Of a stretch of 62,000 nucleotides of DNA, positions 44,781-57,189 are shown one piece after another. Source of the DNA: Symbiodinium natans (lineage: Eukaryota; Sar; Dinophyceae; Suessiales; Symbiodiniaceae); contig CAJNDS010002852.1 of NCBI GenBank assembly GCA_905221605.1, forward strand, positions 1-62,000, given 5' to 3'. Below the pieces are notes generated by a model, which saw only the letters and a program-made list of their open reading frames with translations, had not been told where the DNA came from and searched no databases. The number at the start of each line of letters is the position of its first letter. The stretch's first letter is position 1. The position numbers and the translations under genes were made by a program.

Positions 44781-44880
44781 GCGCGCGCGCGCGCGCGCGC
44801 GGGGGGGAGGGAGGGGTGGCGAAGGCAGGAGAAAGAGAGACAGAGAGAAGGAGAGGACAAAGACACGGGAAAGAGAAGAC
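44779..44880. repeat. (GC)n tract followed by a G- and A/G-rich run
   Basis: GTGCGCGCGCGC... about 24 bp of alternating GC that can adopt Z-DNA, then GGGGGGGAGGGAGG and GAGA-rich sequence. Confidence 0.9.
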
Positions 44881-44959
44881 AGTGCCAAGGTTCAAGGTTT
44901 CGTGCTTTGGGGGGCGGGGGCCGGCCCGTGCCGCTAGGCCTGAAATTAAGAAAAGAATC

Positions 44960-46429
44960 AATGATATGAAGTTGTAATATAACCACCGAGAGCGAGCCTC
45001 TAAGACTCCAATCTCTCACCGAGCTACGAGTTGCAAAGCACGACTCCCTCATGCCATGCAGTGGCCCTTAAAGTTATTCAGAGGAAGTTCGAATCAAAGA
45101 AGACCCATCGCAGGAACCAACATCGAGACCATCTGCACCCGCCAAGCTTTCTGTGCAAGCGCTGCGACATCAAAGATCAATCCTACACGGCTCACCATTT
45201 TGCGTTGCACTGGCCGTTTTCAGCCTTATGCAGTACGCCCAGGGAGCTACGATGCTGAGTTGAATTAAGGCATGCGCTGCCTACATGTGCACCCTTGAGG
45301 TTCACATGCGCAAGGCAAAGCCAATTACGTGGCACTCGTTTGCTGTCACAAAATGAGCGAATTTAGCAATAATTAGTCATGTTTGGGCCTTCATGTGTCT
45401 GTCATGTTCTTTCTGATCAATCATGAACCTTGTTCGCTGCAGGCGACTCAGACATGCACATCGCAGAGCATCACCTTGGCTGGTCAACTGTCGAGGTTTG
45501 GGCATTCGAAAGTGCATGCGCAAGGCAGTCATGGTGACAACAAGTCTGCATGCATGCGCATAGCTTGCCAATCCCGACAGCCTGGCTTCAGACCAGTCCA
45601 TGCCAACCGTTCCTTCCGCCTCAGCTCAATCAACGGACAGCAATTGCAGCTGCGAAGGGCGGTCGCCGTCCAATCACCCAAAGCACTGGCATCTGATGGT
45701 AGAAATTCCCCCACTCGCATGCTCGAACAAAGAACAAAGAGTGCTTGGAGGCTGTCACCAGCAAAAGAGTGTGGAGGGCACCCTCTGCAAAACTGGAACA
45801 CTCCAGTCGCTCTGTTATCTTTGCCCCTGTGCTTGAACTCTGGTCAGTGTCAGTCAACGGAAGCCAAAAACGCTGAGTTCTGCCTGTAAGGGCACGTGCT
45901 ACAAGAATGGCACACATGATGCATGTCCAACAGCCTCTCAGGTCTTGGCCATGGCGGCCAATACCATTGGCCACTCCGTGAGCGGCAAGGGCTGCTCTTC
46001 CTGGCCTATGGCGCGGACTGCGCAGTGAAGATAGTGAGTGGTGGACAGGTACGGGTGGCCGAAGAATGTATCTTCACGGCCTGCTTGGTCGGCCTTTGCT
46101 TTTGTCAAGGGTCGGGCACATCCTGAGACCAGTCAAGGCCACACACACACACACTCAGCGTGTCGGAGAAAACCAACAGCTGGCCTCCGTGAAGAGGCCG
46201 TCGGCCTCTGGCCTTGCTTCTACTGGTCCAAAAGCTACGAGAAAAGGAGAGAGAGAGAACTCAACAGAGAGAGAGAGAGAGAGAGAAAGAGAGCGAAGGA
46301 ACTTCTGAATACCCCGCAGTCCACAAAAAACACTTCTGCCAATGCTCTGCACATTCTTCTTCTTCAAGCCATCTCAGTCGCTCACTGCTTCCGACATGGG
46401 GGGCCACAGCATCCTTACGACGCGTTTCA
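44960..46429. other. Unique spacer, no supported gene; (GA)n near 46240-46292
   Basis: Non-repetitive sequence with long open frames on both strands but no chain of exons with consistent splice phase. A (CA)n run (46140-46153) and a (GA)n tract (46240-46292) are present. It forms the downstream flank of the multi-exon minus-strand gene that ends at 46430. Confidence 0.4.
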
Positions 46430-49400
46430 TCACATTTCTTTATCGGACCGGTAGCCTCGAAAGTGCTTAGAAGCCCTTCGCCGCGGTGCTTTCTGAGAGG
46501 TAGGCCCGGCCAAGGTGCGCTGCTTGATCAACCAAAGTTCTGCTTGAGAATTGCAGACATCGGACCTCTCGTCTTCGAGGAACAAGTGTGGAGAGGCTGG
46601 AAACATCAACCCCGTGACTCGGTGAACGGCTTTTGCCATCCACCTGCCTTGCGGCTCCTGCTCGGGCCACTCGAGGGCCTGAAGCAAGGTAGCTAAGGAA
46701 AGCAGACATCAACGAAGGGCCAAAGCTGCAGTCTGCACTCTACAAGTATGGGCGTGTGTCTTCTTTCTTTCTCCATAGCATACCGAATACTTCCACGTAA
46801 TGAAGCGACATACATAAGATGCCCTCAGAGCCTGCTCCGGGCAGGGACACTCCTTTTGGCCGCAGAGGCTGACTTGATCTGGCGTGGCCTCACACCCCCC
46901 CGCGCAATCTCGCCTGTCTGCAAAATGGCCACACATGAGTTCCAGCATCTGGCCTATTGGAAGACATGGCTTTTGATTGGTACAGGGCCGGCGAACCTCA
47001 GACCGTGCTCAAACCCAACAAATCGGGCATGATGCGACGTCAAAGCCCAATGCTCATGGGTCGGATTGGCTTTCCATCCCTTACCTGGTGCCGCACATTG
47101 AACAAAATGGTGCCCTCAGATTGTGTCTCAGAAGAACATGGCAGCGAGACCATCAGCGAGCGCGCAGCAGCAATGGCACTGCCGCGTGCAACCTGCCAAA
47201 TTCCTCAGCATCCTGATCATGGAAAGTGAATCGGCGAGCTTGCACATGAGACCGGCATGCCTCATCGGAGGCCATCTCTTGTTGTGCCTGGAGGCAAGAC
47301 AAAAAATCCTGAAATTGGCTTGAAAAGATAAGCTTCATCTTTTCTTTGCTTTCTGAGAACAAGCTTGAAGAGGGGTCGAACCACCGACAGCAGGTTCCCT
47401 TGTTGGCACATCAGGCACCCATGGCGGACGCAATGTGAGGCGCTTCTCCCTCCCCACGTCGGAACTGCAGCCGTGTAAGACTGCCCGGGATACGTTGAGT
47501 GAATACACGGCCATCCTCACAGTGTGCCTCCAACCTCCGTGCCCAGTGGCGAAAAGCAGTTCCGATCCGCCTCGCCTTCAGACAACAAACAGGACAGCTC
47601 CTTGCCCCCAGGCTTTCCCCTGTCATCCAGTCCCATTGTCATCAGTGTTTCCTGCTGGTGCTGGGCACCCGGTTGTGTGCCGCTTCCGCATCGGTGGCCC
47701 GGCACCCCTACTTCTCTACAACTCCGCGGGCACCCGATCGAGTGCCTGAAGATCAAAAGCGTGCAAGGGGGTTGCACTGTCCTGCTGTATTAACTTCAAT
47801 TTCAGGCGTTGTATTGTTCCATGAAGCCGTCGTACAATCCGGCAGGCTGCAGCAAAACATGTCCCCCCAAAACTTGCAGGATGCCTTGCCACTGTCGCAC
47901 CTGTCGCCACCATGCGGCTGAGGATCCCCGGGAGAAACTGTGGGAGGAACTCGTTCCCCGAACTGGCCACAAGATGCACACAAGATGAACACAGCCGATA
48001 TCGACAAATACATCGACCGCAAGCCAAACCATTGCCAATTTCCGAACCAGCGACCAGTCTTCGAACGATTTCGGACGGCTCCGGCCTGCACGAACTCGAG
48101 TGCCAGGGGCGGAACGCTCTCTGGCCGAGGGCATGCAGTCCACCGGCGCCTAATTTAGGCGACAGCCCACCAGCAACGATGGCAACAAGGATGCATGCCG
48201 CCAAACCATTGTGTGATCATGTGAGACCGACAGCACACTCAACGCTGAACTGCAGCGTACTGCTCGCTCCCGTGTGTACTCCTGGCCTGGCCGTTACCCC
48301 TGCAGAAGTTTCATCACCTGAACCAACAGGTGATAGAGATTATCTGAAGTGCCAATAGCAACTTGGCCTCTGGGCGCATGGGCTGTCCATTGGCCTGCAG
48401 CGACCTGCTGAGTGATGCATTTGCAAAGATGCTTAAATGCTCGGAAAGCAGGGCGACGTGCCAATCGAATTTTCCGTCATGCCTGTACGGTCATTCGCCG
48501 TTGCTGTACCTCAGTGGTTACAACTACAGGCTCCAAGGCATATTACATAAGGCACGCATGCTGCATGCAGTGGCCTCGGAGGAATGTGTGATGAAGTGGT
48601 TTGGCACCTGGCCAGTCAGTTCACACGGCACTGGAAAAAGAGCCAGGTGTCGCGATTTGTCATGCAACGATATGCGGTACATTAGGTTCCCATCGTCATG
48701 CCGGTAGAACGCCGCGAGCTGCCGAGGTTCGACCTGGTACACTGGAAAAGCTCTGAGCACCTTGACAAGATTTGAGCAAGTGTGTACAATTGAGCCATGC
48801 CTGGGCCGGCGGTGTGTGGGCGCGGTCTCCTCCGGATCACGACAGGAATTTCGACTTGTAGCCATGTTGATGAATCGAAGTGACCAGCTGCTAAACCTTC
48901 GCTGGGCCCGCTCTGCCACCCAGGACTGAGCCAGGAATGATTTGGCCTGCAAGCCGCTCTCCAAATCGGAAGCAAATGTCTTGAGTCTTACTACAAAGGC
49001 TACGAAAGCATCTTGGCGAACCCCGGCAATGTCAAGATCCTGCGAATGCTTGTGATGAAAGAATCGACCGCCCCCACCCCCCCCCCCCACCGTCCCAGCA
49101 CTCTCCTGTTCCCCGCAGCCCTCAGCCCTGATCCCACACGAGATATCCCGCCACCTGTTGGTTGATTGGTGCTTCAAAGTCCCAGGAGAGCATCACGAAC
49201 GTCGAGGCATCTCCCGTGTTTTGCAGCAGCAACGGTGATTTCCAGCCCGCAGCACGGAGGGCAGAGGTGCTGTAAATAGCCCCACACTGAAACAGGAGTT
49301 TTCGTTTATGACGAGCTCTATGTACAAGGCCGTGCGGGTTCACATGTGAGATGACACAAAGCAGCAGACTAGACCGCATCCAAGTACCTTGGTCTGAAGG

Positions 49401-49432
49401 CAGAGGACTGCGTAGATCTCACCCACAGCTGC
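46430..49432 (-). CDS. Intron-rich gene, 3' half: Cys-containing protein of unknown function
   Basis: Minus-strand exons in order: 49388-49432, 49155-49286, 48992-49039, 48897-48946, 48734-48800, about 48569-48607, 48318-48404, 48228-48281, 48018-48085, 47795-47900, 47535-47651, 47193-47308, 47085-47114, 46896-46953 and 46430-46678 (TGA). Phases agree at each junction, and nearly every acceptor is AG|G. Recognisable stretches include SALRAAGWKSPLLLQNTG, FCSMCGT followed by WPFCRQ (possible small zinc-binding knuckle) and CKFWGDMFCCSLPDC. No family recognised. The 48569-48607 exon end and the long 47309-47534 intron are weak points. The 5' part probably continues into 49741-50725 and perhaps the RING exons. 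Confidence 0.65.
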
Positions 49433-49492
49433 CTGCAACCAGTGCATTACACATCAACCTTTCAACATGCTGGTAATCCATTACCTGGGATT

Positions 49493-49537
49493 TGCATGTC
49501 TGACGATGTCTGACGATGTCTGGCGATGTCTGACGCC
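49493..49537. repeat. Four 10-bp TGTCTGACGA repeats
   Basis: TGTCTGACGA, TGTCTGACGA, TGTCTGGCGA, TGTCTGACGC in tandem, between two exons of the minus-strand gene; presumably intronic. Confidence 0.8.
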
Positions 49538-49740
49538 GGTGCAACAACTTTCAAGTCAGCGGCTCCAGGTCATTGAAGCGCTTCTCTCTGGTACCGACAT
49601 TCAGAAGTAGAGCGGCGTAGAGAACATCAACTCACAGGCCCATGAGATGCAAAATGAGTCTGTTCCATTTTGTTCCGTTGGCTTTCAAAAGGTGTCCATG
49701 CCTTCGGCAAGGATCGCTGAAGCACTCTCTATCCATGTAC

Positions 49741-50725
49741 AGAGGGTTGCATGATATGCGTCTGGCTGCAGGAAAGCACCTAAGAGAGATTCCGAAGGAA
49801 CTGCCTTGTCATGCAACCTCTGCACTGGTGAAAACTCAGCTGAGCAAAACATATGCACATGCATGGCGATGGAACAACAGAACTGCGGAGTAAAGCAAGG
49901 CACACTACGGCCGGGCCGCTGAGACTGTGTCTAATGTAAGTTAAGCTTCTTTTTACCCCTAGCTCCTTGGTGGAGGTCCCCTCAAACGTCAAGCAATGGA
50001 TCGTGCTTCGATTCAAAACAGAGGAAGAGGCGGTCACGCTTCCCATGCTTGTTGAGGACGACCTGATGCCAAGGTCGTTCACTCTGGATCTATCAATCCC
50101 ATCCGAAGCAGAACGAACACTGGTTCGTCTGAGCCGAGCACGATAGAATGCATGCACTGCTAATTATGCCAATGTGTGGCCCATGGAGTGCTTGCTGCAC
50201 TCAAGCAACAAATCGTGCATCGTTCGTAGGTGCTCAGTCACTGCGATTTCGATATCAGGCATTGGCTTTGGCATCACACATCCGCAACGCTTCGGAATTT
50301 TGTTGGCCACGACCCCAAGAGCCACTGGTGTCTGGGGTCGCTGAGGTTTGCTGAGATTCGCTGGCACAGCGAGGTGACAGTGAACAACACTGCCGACATG
50401 CGTACAAACGAGAGAGCGAGAGGGGGAGAGATGGGCTGAGAGGTGGAGAGCCAGAGTACCCCAAGCATGACCCAAGCCGTCAATTTTCTGAATTTTCCAC
50501 AGTGCTACTGGCCATTGCTCGACGAGCGAGTTCGACGAGACCTATTTCACATGCCCCACTTGGCACAAACAACAAAAGTTTGACGTCGAGGAAAGGAGGC
50601 AGCAAAGTTATCCTATTGTGTTCTGTAAACCGTAATGTGCTACTTACTTCGCACGTGGCATCCAAGCTCCGTGCCCAGAACGGCAGCTGCTGTGTCAGCT
50701 GAATCGGGCCTGCGTCTGGCGGCAT
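49741..50725 (-). CDS. Further exons of the minus-strand gene (middle part)
   Basis: Exons: 50648-50725 (26 codons, perfect donor GTAAGT, acceptor TTTCAG|A); 50203-50340 (46 codons, GA donor GAGTGC); 49988-50062 (25 codons, ATCAG|G, donor GTTTGA; VVLNKHGKRDRLFLCF); 49741-49779 (13 codons, CTTAG|G, donor GTACAT). All are phase 0 and so compatible with 49388-49432 downstream. A plus-strand open frame over 49980-50145 also looks protein-like. I prefer the minus reading because both splice motifs and the frame fit. Function unknown. Confidence 0.5.
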
Positions 50726-51041
50726 CTGAAACATTCTGAAACACAGAAGTGTGCTTTTCAGCAGCTGTGGAGACCTCACCGGGCTTCGTGTCATCCTGTC
50801 CTGTGCGTCCTCGTCAGGGTTCTAATCACAAAACCTGTCCGAACGAAGAGCAAAATCTGGACACCAGGGCCAAAAAGGAGTCAAAAGCTCGGACCGACGG
50901 TGCACTCAAAGGGAATCGGAAAAGGGTCCTGTGCGACAGCCGCTGTGCCGCCCTTTGCAACCGGCAAAGGTTAAAAGAAATGCATGCTGACAGTCATTGA
51001 GGCGCATGCTGAGGAAGGCTGCACTGTTGGGTCAGCCTTGC

Positions 51042-52742
51042 CTGGATTCGGCACATGTGACGCCGCGTTTCAGTGTTGCACCTCTGTTGCACTTCTGTTG
51101 CACCATCTTGGTTACTGGCAGAGTGGACAGGACCTCGGCATGAACCGATTGGCGGAGAACCAGCGGTCGATGCAGGCCTGGTTTACAACGAGGAGTCAAA
51201 CCCTGCGTGATGGATGTTGATGACAACTGCCTCACGGGGGCGGGGACGGGGGGGGAGTGGGTGAGGGGGGGGGAGTGGGTGAGGGGGGGGGGGAGAAATG
51301 TGGCAGGCAGACCCACCCCCCCCCCCGGACGATTTCGAGGGGGGCTCATTGGACGTGTCACAAGTGTCAAAGAACTAGAAGAAGCCTCATGAAAAAAATG
51401 TTGGCAGGGAAGAACTCGAAGCATGTCCTTCAAGATGCATTGTTGGACCATTTGAGTTGGGTAACTTCAGTTGACATGATCCGCTTAGAAACATGCGCAA
51501 GCTGTCCTCCTCAGAGTAGGGCTCTAAGCAGAGGCAGCACTCGTCACAGCTTGGACGCTTGCCGACCTAGCACTTGCAATCCTCATTCGATCTCAATAAG
51601 ATACCAACCCAACTGTAGCGAATCCAAAGATCCGTGCCTCCTCGTTGCCCCGGTCCTTCCACATTTCCAGCGGCAGCGCCTGTGTGCTCCGTGGTGTTCT
51701 GACCGTACACCAAGAATTGGATGAACGTTTAGTGCATCTCAAATTGTTATAAATTGTCTCAAACTGTCTCAATGCGAAGCTCCTGCAACGACGCCACCAC
51801 CTGCTGCTCTTCCCGTGCCTTGAAAGCTTCACTTGGCTTCACTTGACTACAGTAGCACTGCATGGCACTGTTGCACTCCATGCAAGCCTCAATTGCCTAA
51901 AAAGTTCAATTGCCGCTGTTTCAAGCTCACCAAACTTGTGTGATGCTCAAGAAATATTGTAGGAGCCCCGCGGCTTCGCTGCTCCGCAACCGGCGGGCCT
52001 ACGCCGAGATGGAAGCAAAATTGACAATGGCTCAATGTCTCTGAGAGACATTCCGAAGAAGTAATACCGCCACAAGCACTTCCACAGAAGCACTCACCGA
52101 TGTTCATTCACCAGCGGTGTGAGAAGAAACCATTCCCAATGTGCAATTCACTCAAACTTCGAAAAACCCTTGTGAACAAGAGCTCCTGGAGCTCCGAGCG
52201 GATCATCAACTGCGACTCTTGCATAACCAAGTCCTCTGAGAAACATGATCCGCAAAGAGATGCTCTAATAACACAGAAAAGAAGTGAGTGCATGTGACGA
52301 CAAATCTCACCCAAAACAAGGAAGCTCCTGATGCCGCCGAGCCTTGCAGTAGCACACCATATAAACCTCAGCGGCTTAACAGGATGCATCATGACCCAGT
52401 CGTGAAAACACAAGGCTCGCATACCTCTTGGCCGAGCACAGGCATCAAAGAGATTGCGAAGCCCAAGACTATGAAGGCAGCAAGTACCTGAGCTGCTGGG
52501 TATATTGAGTGTTCTATCAAGCTTGACGCCGCTTGAGGCCGCTTGACGCAGCGGCGCAACGAAAGACTCAATTCCACCGTGCCCAAGGTAACTGCACAGG
52601 CATAGCCCACCTCAGAGTCGCTCTCTACAGCAGTCATAGTCACTACCTTCTGGCATCGAAAAAAAAAGTTGCACACAGCTCATTCATCATGAAGGCCCGC
52701 GCCGGTGAGAACCAGGTGTCTCCCAGTTTGGTCCCATATGGC
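51042..52742 (-). CDS. Membrane-anchored RING-H2 finger protein (multi-exon)
   Basis: Minus-strand exons: 52713-52742, 52611-52646, 52425-52487, 52168-52233, 51936-51998, 51771-51818, 51605-51679, 51507-51566, 51386-51427, 51116-51177 and 51042-51081. The 52425-52487 exon encodes one hydrophobic helix (VLAAFIVLGFAISLMPVLG), a likely membrane anchor. Coiled-coil-prone exons follow. The last four build a canonical RING-H2: CCLC, 14 residues, C-Q-H, FFH, EAC, IDRWF..., CPLC, i.e. C-x2-C-x14-C-x-H-x2-H-x2-C-x14-C-x2-C. Such proteins are E3 ubiquitin ligases. The finger is interrupted by a GA-donor, a GC-donor and a GT-donor intron, all with AG|G acceptors. First exon and stop are not found; exons may continue into 50725 and below. 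Confidence 0.75.
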
Positions 52743-52984
52743 CTCATACATCTCCCAAACTTCGATACTATACTTCAGGCGAATGACACACCCTGGCTCC
52801 CCACGCGCACTCGTAACGAAGCCGAACGCGCGTCCTTGAGACACACAATGGAGCATGCGGCCGTTCAACCGGCAGGGAAGTCATGATGTAGGTCATGTAC
52901 TGTCATGTAGGTCATTATGCCGGTGCTAGTCAAGACGCTCATTGGAAACGGCACTGAGGACGAGCAGAGCTTCTGAAGTGCCAG

Positions 52985-53058
52985 TTAGGGCCTCTGCGTC
53001 TCTGCGCTCTCTGCGCTCTCCGCGCTCTCGGGACTCTCGGGGCTCTCGGGACTCTTTC
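52985..53058. repeat. ~9-10-bp CTCTGCG/CTCTCGGGA tandem repeats
   Basis: Successive units CTCTGCGCT, CTCTCCGCG, CTCTCGGGA and CTCTCGGGG form a short minisatellite in non-exonic sequence. Confidence 0.75.
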
Positions 53059-53391
53059 CAGAAAAGCTCTTGGTAAGCCCTTCACCCCTCAACCCTCAGT
53101 AGGCATCCTGCCATGGCCCCAGGCAGCGGGTTGGTACGATGGAATGTGGCAACTCTTGTCGAGGCATGCATGTAGCCCGACCTCGTCAGATGGCCACGGA
53201 ACTCAGTCAGGAAACTGCAAGCAGGGTTCATATGAGGACGGGACCCATAGATGATAAGTGCATCGTTGCCTACCCACTCAGCGGGCACAAACCCCGCAAA
53301 CCCCCTCGAGTTTGCAGCCGCCCAGCCTGAAAATGCAGCATCCAGGAGATGGAAATGGATTGCCTCCGAACAGAAGGGCCAGTCATAAAAC

Positions 53392-53689
53392 TTGGAAGGG
53401 CTTCTGTGCTGGCCTGCAAGCTCAAGCTTGGAACCAAGATGTGCCAGGCACAGCCGCTTTCCCTGAAGCTTGGGTGCATTTGAGTTCGATCACTAGATTC
53501 ACTGGATCTAAGCATGCTGGTCTCCACGCCATTTTCTCAGTGCCAAGTGACCTCGGGGAGCCAAGAGGCTCGCCAACTCCCGAAATCTCACCTGACATTG
53601 AAGTGCGTCAACTTCGCGAAGCTTGTGAAGAAGCATGAGCCACGTGCATGGGCTTCACGTGCCTTCCAAATCAGCCAGGTGCTCAATGC
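53392..53689 (-). CDS. Three joined exons of a spliced minus-strand gene
   Basis: 53592-53689 (32 codons plus two bases, GACGAG|G, donor GTGAGA), 53494-53551 (CCCGAG|G, donor GTGATC) and 53392-53462 (CTTCAG|G, donor GTTTTA) join with matching phases (2, 0, 2). The product reads as ordinary protein (ALSTWLIWKAREAHA; SLGTEKMAWRPACLDP; GKRLCLAHLGSKLELAG). They lie upstream of, and may belong to, the RING-H2 gene, though the connecting exon was not found. Function unknown. Confidence 0.55.
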
Positions 53690-54418
53690 CTCGTCAAAAA
53701 CAGTGCTGCTGAGGACCAATGATGTCATGACAGACTGCTGCAAGTGTGAACTAAATCGACTGAGATCTCCAGGCCTTCCATGGCCTTCCCTCTTCCCAAC
53801 GACCCCAACTCCCCCACAAGCGCAGCCCGGCGCGGAACCGCGGGCCCCATGAGAGGTATTGCCGGCATTGCCAAAATCGGAAGTGGATGTTTGGAACTGC
53901 TTTGAACCATTCATCACCATGAAGCTCTCAGGGCCTCGGGCCTTTATGGATCTCACGCCATGGGCAATGGCTCCTTGGCTGACGTGGCCCTCCTCTCGGC
54001 GTTGAGGAAGCAGAGGCTGCTCTTCCTCTTCTTCGAGGCTGTGCAGGTCCAGATCCCAACCACGACAGCCCCCCCCCCCCCCCCTGATCCCCCTCTGGAC
54101 CCTTGAAAACGAACTCTGTGAGGCTCGCTGGTCATCGGTGCACAACGCTTGTCCAAATCCAGGTCTCTGGCGACAATAGATCGACTGAGCGTGGGCGACT
54201 GCAACGAAGCCTCGGATCTTCACATATATCGATTAATGTTCAGGGTACAGCTGCCTACAAATAATTTTTGAGACAAGGCGTGCCAAGGGGCACACACTGA
54301 AAACGCACAGTCTGCGGTCGGGCGCTCAAACAGTCAGGCGGTCAGACGTTCGCAAGGCCAATTCTTGAAGACAGTTGAAGCAAGTTCAATGTCCGGTGAA
54401 TATGCTGAATAGGGATGC

Positions 54419-54463
54419 TCGAGACAAGGTACTCCAGACTTGTAGAAGCCGCTGCCATTGCAC
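54419..54463 (-). CDS. Isolated candidate exon
   Basis: 15 codons (VQWQRLLQVWSTLSR) after the acceptor GTGCCCAG|G, with a possible GC donor. Helical and amphipathic. A neighbouring frame on the same strand is also open over 54334-54540, so the reading is provisional. Confidence 0.35.
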
Positions 54464-56099
54464 CTGGGCACGGAATCCACTATGACTCCTTCGCATACCA
54501 GCCATGCCCGCACTTCACTGAGCTCCCAAACCACCGGCATTCATGTCAACATTGTTCGTAGGTGGCTCCCACGAGGCCAGCAATCGGCCGCTTTCTTCTT
54601 CTACATGCGATTGCTGTGTCTTTCCTGCTGTGAGATCCGGTTGAAGTGATGTGGTAAACTTAACAATGGCTTATGAAACCGACATGTTGCTGCCATATGT
54701 TGATATGAGAAGAGGTACAAACATCGGAGAAAACTCTTTGTACGCTGTTGATTGACACGCTCGGGAACGCGGCAGGCCGTGAAGCAAGCACAGTACTCAA
54801 GTCACCTGGCTGGAGATCAACGCGCCTTGAGCCGCATCATGGCTTGAGCCTGGCTTCGACTTCTTGCGCAGCTGACGCTCCCAGGACTAACTAGTATTGG
54901 CCAGTAAAGCACGTGAGCCAGAGGCCAAGCCTTCTGCAGCAATTCTGGTGGGTCAAGTGCGTTGGCCAAGCGGGAACGTAGGAGAAGACACTTGGCCCAG
55001 GCTCACAATAGGTCGCGGAAACTCCAAACGTGAAGCCGTCAAGCTGCTTTGTTGGAACTTTCCGAGTTGCAGGCTGCTTGTAGGTGTGCATCGGGTAGTT
55101 CAGCAGGCCGCGCAGGCGCTGGAGATGCCTTCAACATTGTGACATCGTCAGTGAATGAGTGATTACATAGCAAAAAAACAAGCTGAACACAACTGCCAGA
55201 GAACCCAAGGTCCGGACCGAGCTCCCTGCAACCTGTTGGGAGCTCACGAAGTGTTCTGCCGGAAGCCGGAGTTGGGCAGGCGCGAAATCAGCAGTGCGCA
55301 ACCTCGATTTTGTACATGCCCGTTTGCTTTTCCAAGCAACCGCTAGGCTCAAATATCGTGCAATAATGGCAATGATGTTGTGCTCGGTTCAGTATCTCAA
55401 GACCCCCCCCTTCTCCCCCACGCATTGAAAATGTGAAATGGGTTGGGGTTGGGGATTGGGGGTTGGGGGTTGTGGGGTCGCGGGGTTGGGGGGTTAGGGG
55501 TTGCAGGGTTGGAGCTAAAGAGATCCAGGCTTTGTTCGACTCGGTTTGCAGCCGAGAGGCGTCCAGAACAAGCAGGGATCTGCTCCAACCGCTTGGACCC
55601 GAACTCCAATGTGGCAGGGTTCCAGGCTGTGGCACAGGACACTGACACCCTTCCCCCCCCCCCCCCTGACACCCCCCTGAAACCTTGCTGGGACCCGCAC
55701 AGGGACCCTTCCGCGCGCGCGCGCGCAAGCATTTACAATTCTCTTCTCCTTTTAACGACTCCTTCCGGGCTCTTCAAGCCTTGAGCTTTTCGGGCTGAGG
55801 GGCATGAAGCCTTGCCCTAGCGCTGGGCCGTTTAATCTTCTCCCTCCAGGCTCCGGAAAATTCTGGACAACCCAAAGTATACACACTAATTGATGTCACG
55901 GATTCCGGGCCTTCAGCTGCTTTGTTAGGGCCCCGGCCCTCGAATTTCGCTTTTGGGCAACATTATCAACAACTTTTCAGGCTTCGCGGCTTCACCTAAG
56001 AATGTGCAACGAAACTAAACCGAGAGCAACACCAATGTGCAATGTGCTGCAGTCGAAAGGCCTCTCTGAACTCTCGAGGTTGGCATCTTGCGCTTGCAC

Positions 56100-56298
56100 C
56101 TGGCCGAAGCAAGAAGACGAAACTTTTCAAAGCAACTTGGTCTGGCCACCTGTGTCCACATCTCCGACGTAAGCACAACCCCAAACATGTGCGAAATGGC
56201 ACTATGACTATGTCTGCTTGGTGTGACCGCCCCACAAGGCCTGCCTGCTCGGGGCTAGCCACTGGAGCGAACGATTTTGAGGCCGTCTCCAAGCAAAC
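56100..56298 (-). CDS. Two joined exons of a spliced minus-strand gene
   Basis: 56236-56298 (21 codons, TAGTCAG|G, donor GTGGGG) joins in phase 0 to 56100-56149 (CACAG|G, donor GTGCAA, phase 2 out). The peptide is VCLETASKSFAPVASPEQAG followed by VARPSCFEKFRLLASA. No family recognised; neighbours not resolved. Confidence 0.45.
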
Positions 56299-57189
56299 CT
56301 GACTACAGAGTGTAGGAGCCAGCATCTGTTGCCAGCAGCTTCTTCGACGCTGACTCTGACTTCCTTTCCTAGACCATGTAAAGCTAACTGAAGCTACTCC
56401 CTTGTCTGCAAGCGCCTCCAGCTGGCGGCGTGTTTCCTCTCACACAGGGCTCACACAGTTTGCAAACAGCCTTTCCTTCGCAGACGTGCGAGAATTCATT
56501 AACAAGTGCAAATGCATCAGGTCCTCTATGCATATCTCCAAAGCACGCAGCCTGTCATTCTGACAGCAATCCTGGCGGTTCGGGCACTCCAAGTCTTGAC
56601 GATTTACTTGCACACGTGAAGACAGAATTGGGGGACTCAACATGCAATGGATATGCCACGTCGATTAGCAGAGCGTACAGAGGGAACACACTCGGTCAAA
56701 GGCACTAGATCAGACCAGCACAGTGCAAAGTCAGTACACTGCGAAGGGCTCGCCATGTCCGTCTCAACACATCGCTGTGTACAAACATGACGCATCACGC
56801 CCAGAAGCATCCCCTCTATGTACTGGGCTTCGCAGGCTCAGTCTAGCCGCACGCTTTATTCGGGTGCTGCGGCCCATCAGGAGCATGTTTCATCTGCGTC
56901 TCTGTTTGGGCTATCTGCATCTTTCTTTTTCCTGCCCTGTGTGTCTTTTGGGCGCCAACTGCTTCTTCGTGTCCTGGGGTGCTCTCTGGGTCACAACTCG
57001 AGTTCCCAGATTGGCTCAATTGACAGGGCACTCACTGCTGTCTCTCGCAACAGTACAGCTGACCCTGCGATAGCCAACCCGAAAAGCGTTCATCCAGTGC
57101 CGAATCCAAGGGGTGTTGTCGGCAGTTTATGTGATTTGAAAAGCTTTTGTTAGAAATGCTTTTGGGTTTATTTGTACCGCTGACTGCAG

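Noticed and set aside
49964-50145. Plus-strand terminal exon with protein-like composition (SLVEVPSNVKQWIVLRFK)
   Set aside because: The minus-strand exon 49988-50062 has an AG|G acceptor, a GT donor and phase agreement with neighbours; only one is likely real.
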